DNA of 33,551 bases from Symploca sp. SIO2C1 (lineage in GTDB: Bacteria; Cyanobacteriota; Cyanobacteriia; Cyanobacteriales; Coleofasciculaceae): positions 1 to 33,551 of the forward strand of contig JAAHGL010000070.1 in assembly GCA_010692635.1 (NCBI GenBank), written 5' to 3'. The notes beneath the pieces were generated by a model. That model ran no database searches, had not been told where the DNA came from, and saw nothing but the letters and a program-made list of their open reading frames with translations. Each line of letters starts with the position of its first letter. Position 1 is the stretch's first letter. Positions 1 through 12,100 of this stretch are shown here, piece after piece. The position numbers were made by a program, and so were the translations under genes.

Positions 1-3000
1 GGGAGTATGTTAGCTGTTGCTCTTCAAATACTACTGCTACTGCAGAGGGTGTTTTTTCTACCTGAGCTTCAAATAACTCCTGGATACATTGGTTATCTGG
101 GTAATCTGTTTTTGTCTCGTTCCATGCCAACAGTATTTGGTGTAGTTCGGTTTGACTCATCAACGGCAGTAGAGTGATGGGTTGGTTAGGATTGTCTACT
201 ACTGCACTCAGCAAGTTTTGATAATGAGACAACATCCGTTGAATTGTTTGAGCTTCAAACAAGTCTTGGTTGTAGGCACAGAACCCTTGGATTTGCTCTC
301 CTATTGGCCACAGGTGTAATTCTAGGTCAAACCTCACCGTCATGTCGGCTCCTGCCCCTTGATACCAACCCACTTCTAGGTTGGGCAGACTGAAGGATGG
401 TTTAGCTACTTCCGACTGCTGAACAGCAAACGATACTTGGAACAAGGGGTTTTGTGAGAGAGAACGTTCTGGTTGCAACTCTTCTACGAGTTTCTCAAAG
501 GGTAGGTCTTGGTGAGAGTATGCTTCTAGAGCTGTTCGTTTGACTCGGTTTAATACTTCAATAAAACTTGGTTGTCCGCTCAAGTCGGTGTACATCACCA
601 AGGAGTTGACAAAAAATCCAATCAACCCCTCTATTTCACTCCGGTTCCGGTTAGCAATTGGTGAACCCACTGCAATTTGTTCTTGAGCTGTGTAGCGATA
701 GAGTAAGACTTTGAAGGCTGCTAACAGGGTCATAAATAACGTCACTCCCTGCTGCTGAGTCAGTTGTGTGAGTTTTGAGCTCAGTGTTGCTGGTAGGTTT
801 ATCGGTAGACCCTCTCCGTTGAAGCTTTCTACTGCGGGTCTAGGATGATCTGTGGGCAGTTGTAGTTGGGGTAGTTCTTTGAGCTTTTGTTTCCAGTAGC
901 CTAGTTGTGTTTCGAGGGTTTGACCTTGTAAGTAGTTCCTCTGCCACACAGCAAAATCGGCATATTGTATTGGTAGCTGTGATAATGGCGATGGTTGCTC
1001 TTGTACGGCGGCGGTGTAATGAGCTGAGAGTTCTCTTGCCAATACCGTCAGTGACCAACCATCACTAGCGATGTGATGTAGAGTGACTAGCAGTATATGT
1101 TCTGTTGCTCCTAGCTCAAAGAGCACAGCTCGTATCGGTGGTTCTACTTCCAGATTGAACAGTCGTTCATTTTCTGCTTGGAGCAACTGTTGCAGTTGAG
1201 CTTTCTGTTGAGATGGTATTAACCCACTCAGGTCTTTTTTCGCTAGTTCCAGTTCAAACACAGAAGCAATTATTTGTACTGCTGTATCGTTAAGAGAACC
1301 GAAGGTAGTTCTGAGAGTTTCATGGCGAACGATGATTTGGTTGAGACTTTTTTGTAGAGCAACTTCGTCTAATTCACCTACTAGATGTAGGGTCAAGGGC
1401 ATATTGTAGGCATTGCCACTTAACCCAGCTTTTTCCATAAACCACAGCCTTTGTTGGGCAAAGGATAATGGGGGGGGATTGCCATCTTGTTCTCTTGGTT
1501 TGATCACTTCTGTCTCAATACCCTGGGTTTGAGCTAGATAGCTCTCTAACTCGTGAGCCAAACTCGCTATCTTTGTCTTCTCAAATAGACTCTGTAGAGG
1601 TAACTCTACTGACAATGACTGTCGTATACGAGACACTACTTGAGTTGCCATCAAGGAATGCCCCCCCAATTCAAAGAAGTTGTCGTATATACCTACCTTT
1701 TGGATACCCAGCACTTCTGTCCAAATTTCTGCTAAGGCTTTCTCTGTTGGAGTCTCAGGTGCTACAAACTCTGTGGAGAGACTACTAATTACATCCGGTG
1801 CAGGCAATGCCTTACGGTCTACTTTCCCATTAGGAGTCAGTGGTAGTTGTGGTAATACCACATACCCATTCGGCAGAAGGTACTCTGGCAATCGCTCCTC
1901 CAGATAATCCCTCAACTGCGGTATCAGTTGTTTGGCACTCACAGAAGCCAAGGGATTATTGCCATATAAGTGCCAGTTCCCACCTACCAATGATTGTTGA
2001 GTTAGTGGTGTTAACACCATCCCCTCTGCTGCTAAGGAGCTTCGCACCAACACCGCATCCATACACCCTTGTCCACCTTTGGCTGACCAACACAACTCCA
2101 GCGCATATCCCAAAGAGGTGCTCAGTTGCTCTAGCTGTTCGGGAGCAATACCATTGGCTGGCTTGTCTTCTAACTGTTGTTTCAACTGTTGCACGTTGAG
2201 TTTTGACTCTGGTTGTGAGAGTAACTCCACTGCCTCCACATCAGTTGCCACCCGGCTATTGGCTAAGTTGCTAAAGCAGATGGAGTCTGGTTGCTGTTGC
2301 TTCAAATATGCCTCTATCTCTTCGATGGACATACCTACCCCATTTTCTACAGGGGCTTCGATTACTGATGCTGGTTGTGCTTCTATGTGCAACAGCACAC
2401 TATAGCGATATTTGTTCAGTTCGTTGTGCTCAGTTCCCCTCTGTAAACGTATCTGTACATGGCTGATTTCTGGATAAATCTCTTTGAGGGCGACAAACAA
2501 CTCTGGTGAGACCAAAAACTCTGTCTCCTGCTGTATTTGTCGGTCTATAGTTTGCTGTAGTTGTTGTACTGACAACGATGGGGTTGCTTTATACAGTTGC
2601 ACTGAGGTGTGAAACGCTCTCATTAATGGCAAAGAGCGGATATCCCCTAAGAAAATCGTCCCTCCTGGTTTGACTACCCGGATGCTGTTAGAAATTACTT
2701 GTAACAGATACTCGACACTGGGAAAATACTGCACTATCGAACTCAGAAGCACCACATCAAAGCTGTTATCGTCAATCTCTGCCATGTCTTCTGCTGCTCT
2801 TTGTGCCAAACTCACATGAGCATATTTGTCCGGTTGCTGTGCTATTTGTCGTTGGATATACTCCAGGGATTTATCGGAGATATCCGTACCGTAATAAGCT
2901 TTTGTCTGGGGTGCTATCTGAAATAGCAGCATTCCTGTGCCACATCCTACTTCCCACACCGAATCGGGTTTATTGGCTAATACTTGAGTCACAATATCAT

Positions 3001-6000
3001 TTGCCCAGACTCGCATTTGCGCTTCTGGTATGGGTGTGTTGTCGTAGCTGTTGCGCCAACCAGAAATGTTGAATAGGGGGTCACTGACTTGAGTTAGTTC
3101 TGAACTTGGCTCTAAGGAGATTTGTTGGTTGAATATTTCTTGCCAACTGTTAACTTGAGTCTCTAATAATTCTGGGTTGGAGCTCGTAGCGGTTTCGGTT
3201 TCGGCTACTATATATGCTACTAGACGTTTGTCCCCTGGTTTGTCTTCCCTGGCTAAGACTATTGTTTCTTTGACCGTGGGGTTTTGATTGAGTACCGCTT
3301 CGATTTCCCCAATTTCGATGCGGTAACCTCGGATTTTTACTTGGTGGTCTATCCTTCCCAAAAATTCTATGTTCCCATCCCCGCGATAACGTGCTAAGTC
3401 TCCTGTTTTGTACACTCGAGCATCTGCTTGCTCACTGAAGGGATGGGAAATAAATTTCTCTGTGGTTAATTCTTGTCGGTTCAGGTAGCTTCGCGCCAGC
3501 CCGTTTCCTGCTATGTGCAATTCTCCTGGTACTCCCACTGGCACTGGTTGTAAATTGGAGTCGAGGATATAGACTTGAGTGTTGGCAATGGGTCTACCGA
3601 TGGTTGGTGATTTACTTGCCCCTTTTTCTATTAGCGCAAATGTGGAGTAAGTTGTGTCTTCACTTGGTCCGTAGAGGTTGTAAACTGCCTTAATGGTTTG
3701 TTGTTGATACAGTTGCTCTACCAGTTGCTGGTCTAATGGTTCTCCTGCCAAGTTGACTGTTTCCACTCCAGCAGGAATACTTTTACTTCTGATTAATTCC
3801 CTGGCTGCTGAAGGTACTGTATTGATTAAGGTGACCTGTTCGGCTGCTGGTAAAGTCCGCAGGTGTAAAGCATTCTCCGCCAAGATAACTTTCCCGCCCC
3901 AACTTAAGGGTACAAACAACTCGAATACCGATAAGTCAAAACAAATGGAGGTAGAGGCTAATACTCCGGCTAGCTGTTGGTCACTAAATACATCTTTTGC
4001 CCAATACAACAGTGAGACTGGGCTACGATGTTCAATGGCTACTCCTTTGGGTCTGCCTGTGGAACCAGAAGTATACAACACATAAACTAAGTTGTTGGGT
4101 TGGATGCTGCTGATTGGATTGGTTTGTCTATGAGTTGCACTTACTCCCCAGTCTTGGTCTATGAGAATAATCGGTGTTTTGGTTGTAGGTAACTGAGACT
4201 GGGAGTCGGAGTCAGTTAACAGAAAATGCAGTTGGGCATCTTCTAAGATTTGAGCTAGGCGGGATGCAGGATAGCTAGGATCTAGTGGCACATAAGCTCC
4301 TCCTACTTTGAGTATGGCTAACAACCCTACCACCATCTCTACTGAACGCTCCAGACAAATGCCCACTAGCATATCTGGTCCTACTCCCAACTGCTGTAAG
4401 TAGTGAGCTAGTTGATTGGCTTTGCTGTTTAACTGGGAGTATGTCAGTTGTTGCTCTTCAAAGACTAATGCTATTGCTTCTGGAGTTTTCTGGACTTGAG
4501 CTTCAAATAACTCATGGATACATTGTTTATCTGGGTAATCGGTTTTAGTATTGTTCCATGCCACCAATAACTGCTGCTGCTCTGTGTCGTTCATCAACGG
4601 CAGTAGGCTAATGGGTTGTGAGGGATTCTCCACTACTGCTGCCAGCAAGTTCTGATAATGAGAAAGCATCCTTTGAATTGTTTGGCCTTCAAACAAGTCT
4701 CGGTTGTAGGCACACCATACCTTTAGTTCCTCTCCCTCTTGCCATAGGTGCAATTCCAAGTCCATCCTTACAGTCATTTCGACTCCTGCCACTGGCTCCA
4801 AACTCATCTCCAAGTTGGGCAGGCTAAAACTTGACACCGCTGTTCCAGTTTGCTGAAGGGCAAACACCACTTGAAAGAGGGGGTTATGCTTTAAAGAACG
4901 CTCTGGTTGCAGTTCCTCTACCAATTTTTCAAAAGGTAGGTCTTGGTGATCATAAGCTTCTATTGCTGTTTGTCGGACTCTATTTAATAGTTCTAGAAAA
5001 CTTGGTTCTCCTCCCAGGTTTGTATACATGACCAGGGAGTTGACAAAAAAACCTATCAACCCTTCTATTTCTTTGCGGTTACGGTTAGCAATTGGTGAAC
5101 CGATTACTATCTGTTCTTGACCACTGTAACGATACAACAACACTTTGAAAGCTGCTAACAGAGTTATAAATAAAGTCACACCCTGCTGCTGGCTGAGTCG
5201 GTTTAATTTTGCTGTTAGTTCTTTTGTTGATAAGCTGAAGATTTGTTCCGCACCCCGGAAAGTTTCTGTAGCAGGTCGGGGATGGTCTGTTGGTAATTGT
5301 AGGTGGGTTAGTTCTTTAAGTTTCTCCTTCCAATAGTTTAGTTGTGTTTCTAAGGTTACTCCTTGCAACCAGTTTCTTTGCCAAATAGCAAAATCAGCAT
5401 ACTGTACTGGTAGTTCTAGTAATGGGGATGGTCGTCCCATGACTGCTGCTTGGTAAGAGGTTGAAAGTTCCCTGACAAAGACCGGTACCGACCAGCCATC
5501 AGTTGCAATGTGATGTACTATCACTAGGAGCATGTGTTCTTTTTCGTTCAACTTGAACAACTTTGCCCGTATCGGTGGCTCTTGTTCTATGTTGAACGGT
5601 TGCTGATTTTCTTGCTGGAGTAACTGTTGAAGTTGGTTTTTTTGTCGGGATGGTGTTAACCCACTCAAGTCTACTTCTGGTAGTTCTAGTTCATAAGGGG
5701 ACTGGATTATTTGTACAGGTGTGCCATTGATTTCCTTAAATGTGGTTCTGAGAGTTTCGTGACGACTGATAAGCTCGCTAAGACTCTGTTTTAGAGCCAT
5801 TAGCTGCAATGTACCTCTTAGATATAGTGTTAATGGTGCATTGTAGGCATTGCTTACTATACCCAATTTTTCCAGAACCCACAACCGTTGTTGGGCAAAG
5901 GATAATGGTAAGAGATTGCGGTTTCGCTCAATAGGAATCAGTGGCGGCAGGTTGTCATCTAGCTCTAAATCAGTTTGTTGTAAAAAAGTAATAATGTCTT

Positions 6001-6139
6001 GCTTATTTTCGCTTAGTTGAGTGCGTATATCTGATGTCAAAACTCCCTCTGGAGCATTACAGCGTAATCGTCCATCTTCAACCCAGAGCTTGACATCTTG
6101 ATTAGCTAACTCAGATAAAAATTCTTTTAAGGTTTTCAC
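1..6139 (-). CDS. Non-ribosomal peptide synthetase, docking-C-A-nMT-PCP-C-A..., partial (runs off left edge)
   Basis: This NRPS adds one N-methylated amino acid and begins a second module. The reading frame is open from a GTG at 6139 to base 1 (about 2046 residues). The GTG overlaps the upstream stop as GTGA and has a GGGAGGAAA ribosome site about 7 nt before it. Domains in order: TubC-type docking domain (about 1-55); condensation domain with HHIATDG (about 209); adenylation domain with LYTSGSTGRPKG and FDLSVFELF (about 735); an N-methyltransferase (VGCGTGMLL, about 1063) inserted between motifs A8 and A9; A10 NGKVDRKAL; PCP with LGGHSL (Ser about 1495); a second condensation domain with HHIASDG (about 1691); and the start of a second A domain. 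Binding-pocket residues read as DLFNNALTYK, which I recall as an alanine code (microcystin McyA), so N-methyl-Ala is predicted. The two C domains are very alike even at the DNA level. The second A specificity and chain release lie outside the window. Confidence 0.95.
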   Translation of the reverse strand, partial: MKTLKEFLSELANQDVKLWVEDGRLRCNAPEGVLTSDIRTQLSENKQDIITFLQQTDLELDDNLPPLIPIERNRNLLPLSFAQQRLWVLEKLGIVSNAYNAPLTLYLRGTLQLMALKQSLSELISRHETLRTTFKEINGTPVQIIQSPYELELPEVDLSGLTPSRQKNQLQQLLQQENQQPFNIEQEPPIRAKLFKLNEKEHMLLVIVHHIATDGWSVPVFVRELSTSYQAAVMGRPSPLLELPVQYADFAIWQRNWLQGVTLETQLNYWKEKLKELTHLQLPTDHPRPATETFRGAEQIFSLSTKELTAKLNRLSQQQGVTLFITLLAAFKVLLYRYSGQEQIVIGSPIANRNRKEIEGLIGFFVNSLVMYTNLGGEPSFLELLNRVRQTAIEAYDHQDLPFEKLVEELQPERSLKHNPLFQVVFALQQTGTAVSSFSLPNLEMSLEPVAGVEMTVRMDLELHLWQEGEELKVWCAYNRDLFEGQTIQRMLSHYQNLLAAVVENPSQPISLLPLMNDTEQQQLLVAWNNTKTDYPDKQCIHELFEAQVQKTPEAIALVFEEQQLTYSQLNSKANQLAHYLQQLGVGPDMLVGICLERSVEMVVGLLAILKVGGAYVPLDPSYPASRLAQILEDAQLHFLLTDSDSQSQLPTTKTPIILIDQDWGVSATHRQTNPISSIQPNNLVYVLYTSGSTGRPKGVAIEHRSPVSLLYWAKDVFSDQQLAGVLASTSICFDLSVFELFVPLSWGGKVILAENALHLRTLPAAEQVTLINTVPSAARELIRSKSIPAGVETVNLAGEPLDQQLVEQLYQQQTIKAVYNLYGPSEDTTYSTFALIEKGASKSPTIGRPIANTQVYILDSNLQPVPVGVPGELHIAGNGLARSYLNRQELTTEKFISHPFSEQADARVYKTGDLARYRGDGNIEFLGRIDHQVKIRGYRIEIGEIEAVLNQNPTVKETIVLAREDKPGDKRLVAYIVAETETATSSNPELLETQVNSWQEIFNQQISLEPSSELTQVSDPLFNISGWRNSYDNTPIPEAQMRVWANDIVTQVLANKPDSVWEVGCGTGMLLFQIAPQTKAYYGTDISDKSLEYIQRQIAQQPDKYAHVSLAQRAAEDMAEIDDNSFDVVLLSSIVQYFPSVEYLLQVISNSIRVVKPGGTIFLGDIRSLPLMRAFHTSVQLYKATPSLSVQQLQQTIDRQIQQETEFLVSPELFVALKEIYPEISHVQIRLQRGTEHNELNKYRYSVLLHIEAQPASVIEAPVENGVGMSIEEIEAYLKQQQPDSICFSNLANSRVATDVEAVELLSQPESKLNVQQLKQQLEDKPANGIAPEQLEQLSTSLGYALELCWSAKGGQGCMDAVLVRSSLAAEGMVLTPLTQQSLVGGNWHLYGNNPLASVSAKQLIPQLRDYLEERLPEYLLPNGYVVLPQLPLTPNGKVDRKALPAPDVISSLSTEFVAPETPTEKALAEIWTEVLGIQKVGIYDNFFELGGHSLMATQVVSRIRQSLSVELPLQSLFEKTKIASLAHELESYLAQTQGIETEVIKPREQDGNPPPLSFAQQRLWFMEKAGLSGNAYNMPLTLHLVGELDEVALQKSLNQIIVRHETLRTTFGSLNDTAVQIIASVFELELAKKDLSGLIPSQQKAQLQQLLQAENERLFNLEVEPPIRAVLFELGATEHILLVTLHHIASDGWSLTVLARELSAHYTAAVQEQPSPLSQLPIQYADFAVWQRNYLQGQTLETQLGYWKQKLKELPQLQLPTDHPRPAVESFNGEGLPINLPATLSSKLTQLTQQQGVTLFMTLLAAFKVLLYRYTAQEQIAVGSPIANRNRSEIEGLIGFFVNSLVMYTDLSGQPSFIEVLNRVKRTALEAYSHQDLPFEKLVEELQPERSLSQNPLFQVSFAVQQSEVAKPSFSLPNLEVGWYQGAGADMTVRFDLELHLWPIGEQIQGFCAYNQDLFEAQTIQRMLSHYQNLLSAVVDNPNQPITLLPLMSQTELHQILLAWNETKTDYPDNQCIQELFEAQVEKTPSAVAVVFEEQQLTYS

Positions 6140-9100
6140 AGCTCAATTTCCTCCCGTTTTTCTTGGTTATTAGAAGCAGTTTTTAGTTGTTTTGCTAAAG
6201 ACAAGTTACTATTGCTGATTGCCTCAATGCGATCGCTTAACTGAGCTACAGTGGGACTTTCAAACAACCAGCTTAGAGGTAACTCCACGTTCAAAGTTTC
6301 TCGTACACGGGAGACCACTTGAGTCATCTTCAGAGAGTCCCCTCTCAATTCAAAGAAGTTGTCCTGGACACCCACTCTAGATACCTCCAGCACCTCCTGG
6401 AAAATAACTACAAGCTGACGCTCTGTTTCATTTCTTGGTTGTGTTTGTTGGCGATCGCTAGCACCGAACAAACCATTCCCTACCAACTTTTCTCGATCTA
6501 TTTCCCCAGTCTCAGTCAGCAGTATTTGTTCGAGTTGTACCCACTGGCAATGGGTTGGTTTACCAAAGCGATCGCGCACCTCCAACTCTGACAACTGACT
6601 AATCGTAAACTCTGTTTTGTTAGTAGTAAAATAAGCGCTTAACTGTTGTAAATTCTGACAATCCCCACTCCAGCTTTGGATCTGAGACTTACTACCATCT
6701 AAACCTACTAACAGATTAATTTGAGGACGACATAGGGATGCTAGCAATGAATACATCCCTTGTGATTGTGACATAGAATAGTAACCTCTTTGGCGTTGTT
6801 TACGCTTGAGTTCTTCTATTTGGTAACCTCGGCTCATACCTGTTTCCTCCCAAGCACTCCAAGCCAAACAATAGCTGTTGATAGAGCTATGATATTTTTG
6901 GTAATCACAGAAGCTTTGCAGAAAACGATTAGCTATTGCATAAGCTCCGATCGATATCCCTCCAAACAAACCAAATATAGAGGAGAAATGGATAAACAAA
7001 CCCTCGGAATTATCTTTAAGCAGTTCATGTAAAACTAAAGTTCCCCTTACTTTCGGATTCAAGACTCTAGCTATACTTTCTTGGGTTTCCGAAAGCAATA
7101 GTTTTTCTTGGTAAATTCCGGCTAAATGGATTACCCCGTCCAATTGCTTTCCCCATTCTGATACTGTCTCAGCTACTACCTGTTGCAACTGAGATGAATT
7201 ACAGATATCTACAGCTTGATATCTCACTGTACCCAATTGCTGCAATTTTTGATATGACTGAATTTTTTCTGAAACTTTATCCTTTCTTTCCTTATTTTGC
7301 TCCAATAGGGGCGTTCTACCTAGCAATATTAGTTTTGCCTGATAATGCTCTAACAAATATTGGGCAATTTCTCTACCGATGCCTCCCAATCCCCCACTAA
7401 TTAGATAAATACCCCCCGGTTTAAAAGGTAACTCTTGTTGAGGTTCTGATGCCAGATTCACTGCTTCTAGACTTGAAGCCAGGCATTTACCCTGTCGATA
7501 GGCTACTTCTGGTTCTGGGGAAACATTAGACAACTCTTGCCATATATAACTGCTATTTAACTCCACATCAGCTACTGGTAAATCTATGTGACGACAGCTT
7601 AACCAAGGCATTTCCTGGGGAAGAGTTCTGAGTAAGCCTAAGACAGTGGCTTTGGCACAAGCTATTTTGTCTGTTGGTAAAACTGACTGGCTGTAACTAC
7701 TCACACACAATAATTCCACCTGATGTTGTGTCCCTTGGGATCTTTCTAAACCTTGAACTAAATGTAATAAACTATAAATTCCTTGGCAGTAGGACTGCTC
7801 TAAGTTTTCTATATTGACAGTTTCTTCTTGATATTCTTGGTATTGGGTTAGATAGATAATCCGGCTAATCCTTGTTTTGGTAGCAGCTATTGACTCCAAT
7901 AGCTGTTGATAATGCTGTTGTTCACCGAGTACAAGCGAGTAGTGACTATCAGTGATTTTTGCCCACTCTGAACCAGTTTCTATTTGAATATAATGCTGAT
8001 TATTTTTTTGTAACTTTTTTAATAAACAATAACCTAAACCCAAAGTATCAACAAAAACTAAAGTTAAATCTTTACAATTGAGATAATTGCCAACTACTAC
8101 TTCTTTCTGTCGCCACAATTGACGGTAAAACCAGTTAGGTACTGTATTATCATTCTCAAGTAAAATATCAACTTGCTTCTGAATAGCTGTGAACTCACTC
8201 GCTTCAAAACGTTGTTTCAGTTGTGTACGTTGAATTTTGCCAATAGCTGTCTTGGGAATAATTTCTGGGTCTACAGGGATTAAATAATCTGGGTTAATAC
8301 CTATAGATTTCACTACAACGGAGCGAATTTCCTTAAGCAGCTCTATCAACTCTTGCTCGTCGATTATTTGTGTACTAAAAAATATGGCTAATTTGTCTGT
8401 ATCGGCTTGATAATCTCGAATGGCACAAGCTGCTGTATAAGAAACCTCTATTCCTTCTAGCTCTTCAAGAATTGCTTCTATCTCATGGCTGTAATAGTTG
8501 AGGCCATTGACAATAATAACATCTTTTTGTCGTCCAGTAATGCTTAAACTTCCCTCTTTGAGAAATCCTAAATCCCCCGTATTAAACCAACCATCTTCTG
8601 TAAAAGACTCTTGGGTAGCTGCTGGATTTTGCTGATAACCTGATGTAACTGATACTCCTTGTATTTGTACGTTCCCAATTTTACCTTCTTCGACAATGTG
8701 GTTTTGATGATCTACAATGCGGATTTTCGTCCCTGGTGTGGGAGCACCTACTTCTACAAACTTCTGCTCATTTGTTGTTAACTCCCACAGAAATTTATCG
8801 GCAAATGTTACTGCTGAAGAAGTTTCTGACATACCCCAAGCTGGATGCATTGCTTGAGCGGGTAGCTGAGAGGGAATCAGTAATTCTAAAAATCTTCTGG
8901 TAGTTTTGGCAACAATCGCTTCCCCTGCATTGAGAATAAATTTTAGGGAAGATAAATTCCATTTAGACTCTGTTGATTTTCCTTGTTTTGATAGCTGTTC
9001 AATTTGCTCAATGACTAATCCATAGGCAAAATTAGGAGCCCAAGTTATCGTCACCCCGTACTGGGAAATCCAATCCAACCACTTCGTTGGTGCTTGCAAC

Positions 9101-12100
9101 ACCATTTCTGTTGGAGCATGGATTTGTTGACATCCCAAATAGACATCCCTCAGATGAAACATCACGATTCCTCCCACATGATCTAAGGGAAACCAGTTTA
9201 AGGAAATGTCTTCACAACTAAAGTTATTCATCTGTGCTGTAGCAGCACTACGATTTAATAAGCTTTGATGACTTTGCCTGACTGCTTTGGGCATCCCTGT
9301 GCTACCAGAAGTTAGCAGCAATATGGCTAAATCTTCTGGCTTACTGTTGTGCCAATTAATGTCTGGTTCACACTGTTGTAACCTTTCAATTGTTTCTATT
9401 TCTAGATTCAATCCTAAAAAACAGTTCTGAAGTTTTGGTGCTAACTGGCTATCTGTAAGTACCAATGGCTCTCCCAACATGTCCCAGCTATTTTGCAGTT
9501 TGCTCAGAGTACTGTTTGGTTGGTTATAGCTACGGGCAATTGATACTGGTACTGGGATAAATCCTCCCAACACACAACCCCAGAAAGCACTAATAAAGTC
9601 TTGATTTCGTTGCAGTTGAAAAATTACTTTATCTTGGGGTTTGAGACCAAGCTTTCTCAATCCTGCTAAAATCCTTTGTGCATCTTGTAGTAAGTCTCCA
9701 TAGGATTGCAGGGATTCTGTACCATCGGAGTTAATGTAAATTATTCCCCGTTCTGAATGCTGTGCGGCTGCTCTTTGTAGTGCTTCTACTATGGTTGGTG
9801 GTGCATCTTCTGGAATAATTAATTGACCACCATCACTGAAGGCTGGTACAACTGCTGCTAGATTTTCTGCTGCTAGATTTTCTGCTGCTAGATTTTCTGG
9901 TTGGGATGTAACTTCAATCTCAGGGGCAACTGCTGCTGTCTTTGCGGAGAAGATACCTGCGATCGCTGTTTCGGGAACTAAGTCTAATATATGAACTGGT
10001 GGTTGTGCTTTGCCTGTCTTGGGTTGAACCACTACTGCTGCTTGTTCTATTTGAGGATGAGAGCGCAGTTTTTCTTCCCAACTTTCTCTTAGTTGAGAGT
10101 CTATTACTTCTAAACTTCCTAATGCTTTCTCGTCTATTTGCCCTGAAGCTGTTAGGGGTAATGCTGATATCAGAACATAAGCATCCGGCTGCATCTCCTT
10201 TGGTAACTGAGATTTGAGTTGAGTAGAAATTGACTCTGTGGATAGAGCTTGTAATACTTCTAGATAAGCTACCAGCTGTTGCTCCTTTACTAATACATAG
10301 CAGTCTTTGATTTCTGGATGCGATCGCAAGGCGGCTTCAATTTCTTGCAGATTAATTCGCCTCCCTTTAACTCTTGCTAACCGATAAACATTGCCGAGCC
10401 ATTCTAGAGAACCATCTCCCCGACGACGTCCCCACTGTTGGGTTTTCCTTAAAAGACCAATTTGAGGATGTTCGAGAATATCACAGGAGCTTGTGGAGCA
10501 GGCAAGATGCCTGCTTGCTGTGATGTAGATTTCTCCGCCTACACCCAGGGGAACCAATTGTTGGTGAGTATCCAGGATATAAATAGGTAAGTTATCCGAC
10601 AAAGATAAAGCAAGACAATGGTTGTTGTCTGGGTTCTCGCAAATTGCTAATAACTCTTGTTCTTCTGCTGTGGTTAACAGTGGCAGTTGAGCTACTTTTT
10701 GTTTAGGATTAGTTACAATCGCTTCTAACAACGTTTGATAATGAGTTAACCAACGCTTTATAGTCACATCATCAAATAAATCCAGATTGTAATTTAAATT
10801 CAACAACAATTCATTTTCAGTTTCAGTAATATCAAAAAAAAGATCGTAAGTGACAAATCTCTTAGGAGTAGGTATCAACCTAGTTCTCAACCCGAACATA
10901 CTTGGCAAAGTCCGGAATCTGTCTAGATTAAATAACACTGATACCAAAACCGTTCTGCTCAGTTCTCTTTCGAGATTGAGTTTACTAACTAATTTGGGGT
11001 AAGGATAATCTTGATTGTGATAATCCTCTAGTAAGTTACCCCTCATACTTATTAAAAATTCTGAGAAGGTGGCAGAGTCATCGACACTAGTTTTAATCGG
11101 CAATATATTAGCACAATAGCCAACCAGATTTTGACTTCCTTCCAAAGCACGTCCACTTGTCGCAGTACCGATGACAATTTCTGCATCACTGGTGAGTTTA
11201 CTTAGTAAAATTTTGTAGGTTGCTAGAAGAGTCATAAACAAGCTACAACCCTTCTGTTTACTAACTGTTTTTATTTGCTCGACTAGAATACCACCCAATT
11301 TGAGAGTTTGCCTACTACCTCTATACCCCATGATTGATGGACGTGGGTGATCTGTTGGCAAATTTATAACAGGAATCGAACCAGAAAATTTATCTAACCA
11401 GTAGGATTCACTCGCTGCCATTTCCTCTGTCTGGCTGATTTGGTTTTGCCACTCTACATATGCTCGAAATTGTATCGGTTGCTCTAGTTGGCAGACTTTT
11501 CCTTCACCTTGGGCTGAATACAAAGCTGCTATCTCTTTGAGCATTATTTCTATGGACAAACCATCACTAATAATATGATGAATTCTTAATACTAGCCGGT
11601 GCAGATTTTCTTCTAGTTTGAGAATATAAGTACGCAACAGAGGGGCTTGACTAAGATTGAACGGTTTTTGAATCTCTTCCTCTAGCCATGCAGCAACTTG
11701 AGACTCCCGTTCACTTGGTGATGAGTTTGAGAAATCAATCAAAGGAACACGCATTTTTACCCCAGGCAAAACTTCTTGGAAATTGCCCTCGGAGTCTATT
11801 CTTGTCCTTAGAGCTTCATGGCGTTCCACAATCTTTTGGATTGCCTGCTCTATTGCCATAAAATCAAATACGCCCTCTAACTCAAGGCAAACTTGGTCAA
11901 GATAAGCTTGTCTGCTATTTTCATCAACCTTGTCTAAAAACCAACATTGTTTTTGAGCTTCAGTCAGAGGAAAGACTACTGGCAGCCACCTATCAGTTGA
12001 CTGAACTTTAGTTGTGGAGAGCAACTGCAAAATTTCAGTTTTGTGCTGCTTCAGTGTCGCTAATATTGAGTCGGTCGATTGATCCTTAGGCGCATCATAG

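Noticed and set aside
1470-1477. Run of eight G as a possible frameshift in the NRPS
   Set aside because: The minus-strand frame reads GNPPPLSFAQQRLW straight through, matching the equivalent position in the first C domain.
1573-2405. Overlapping plus-strand ORFs opposite the NRPS
   Set aside because: The minus-strand NRPS frame is continuous with clear motifs here, so these are antisense shadows.
10060-10700. Truncated A domain as a sign of a frameshift or broken gene
   Set aside because: The frame stays open for 2013 codons with a complete ligase, KR and PCP downstream, so it is an internal relic and not a pseudogene.
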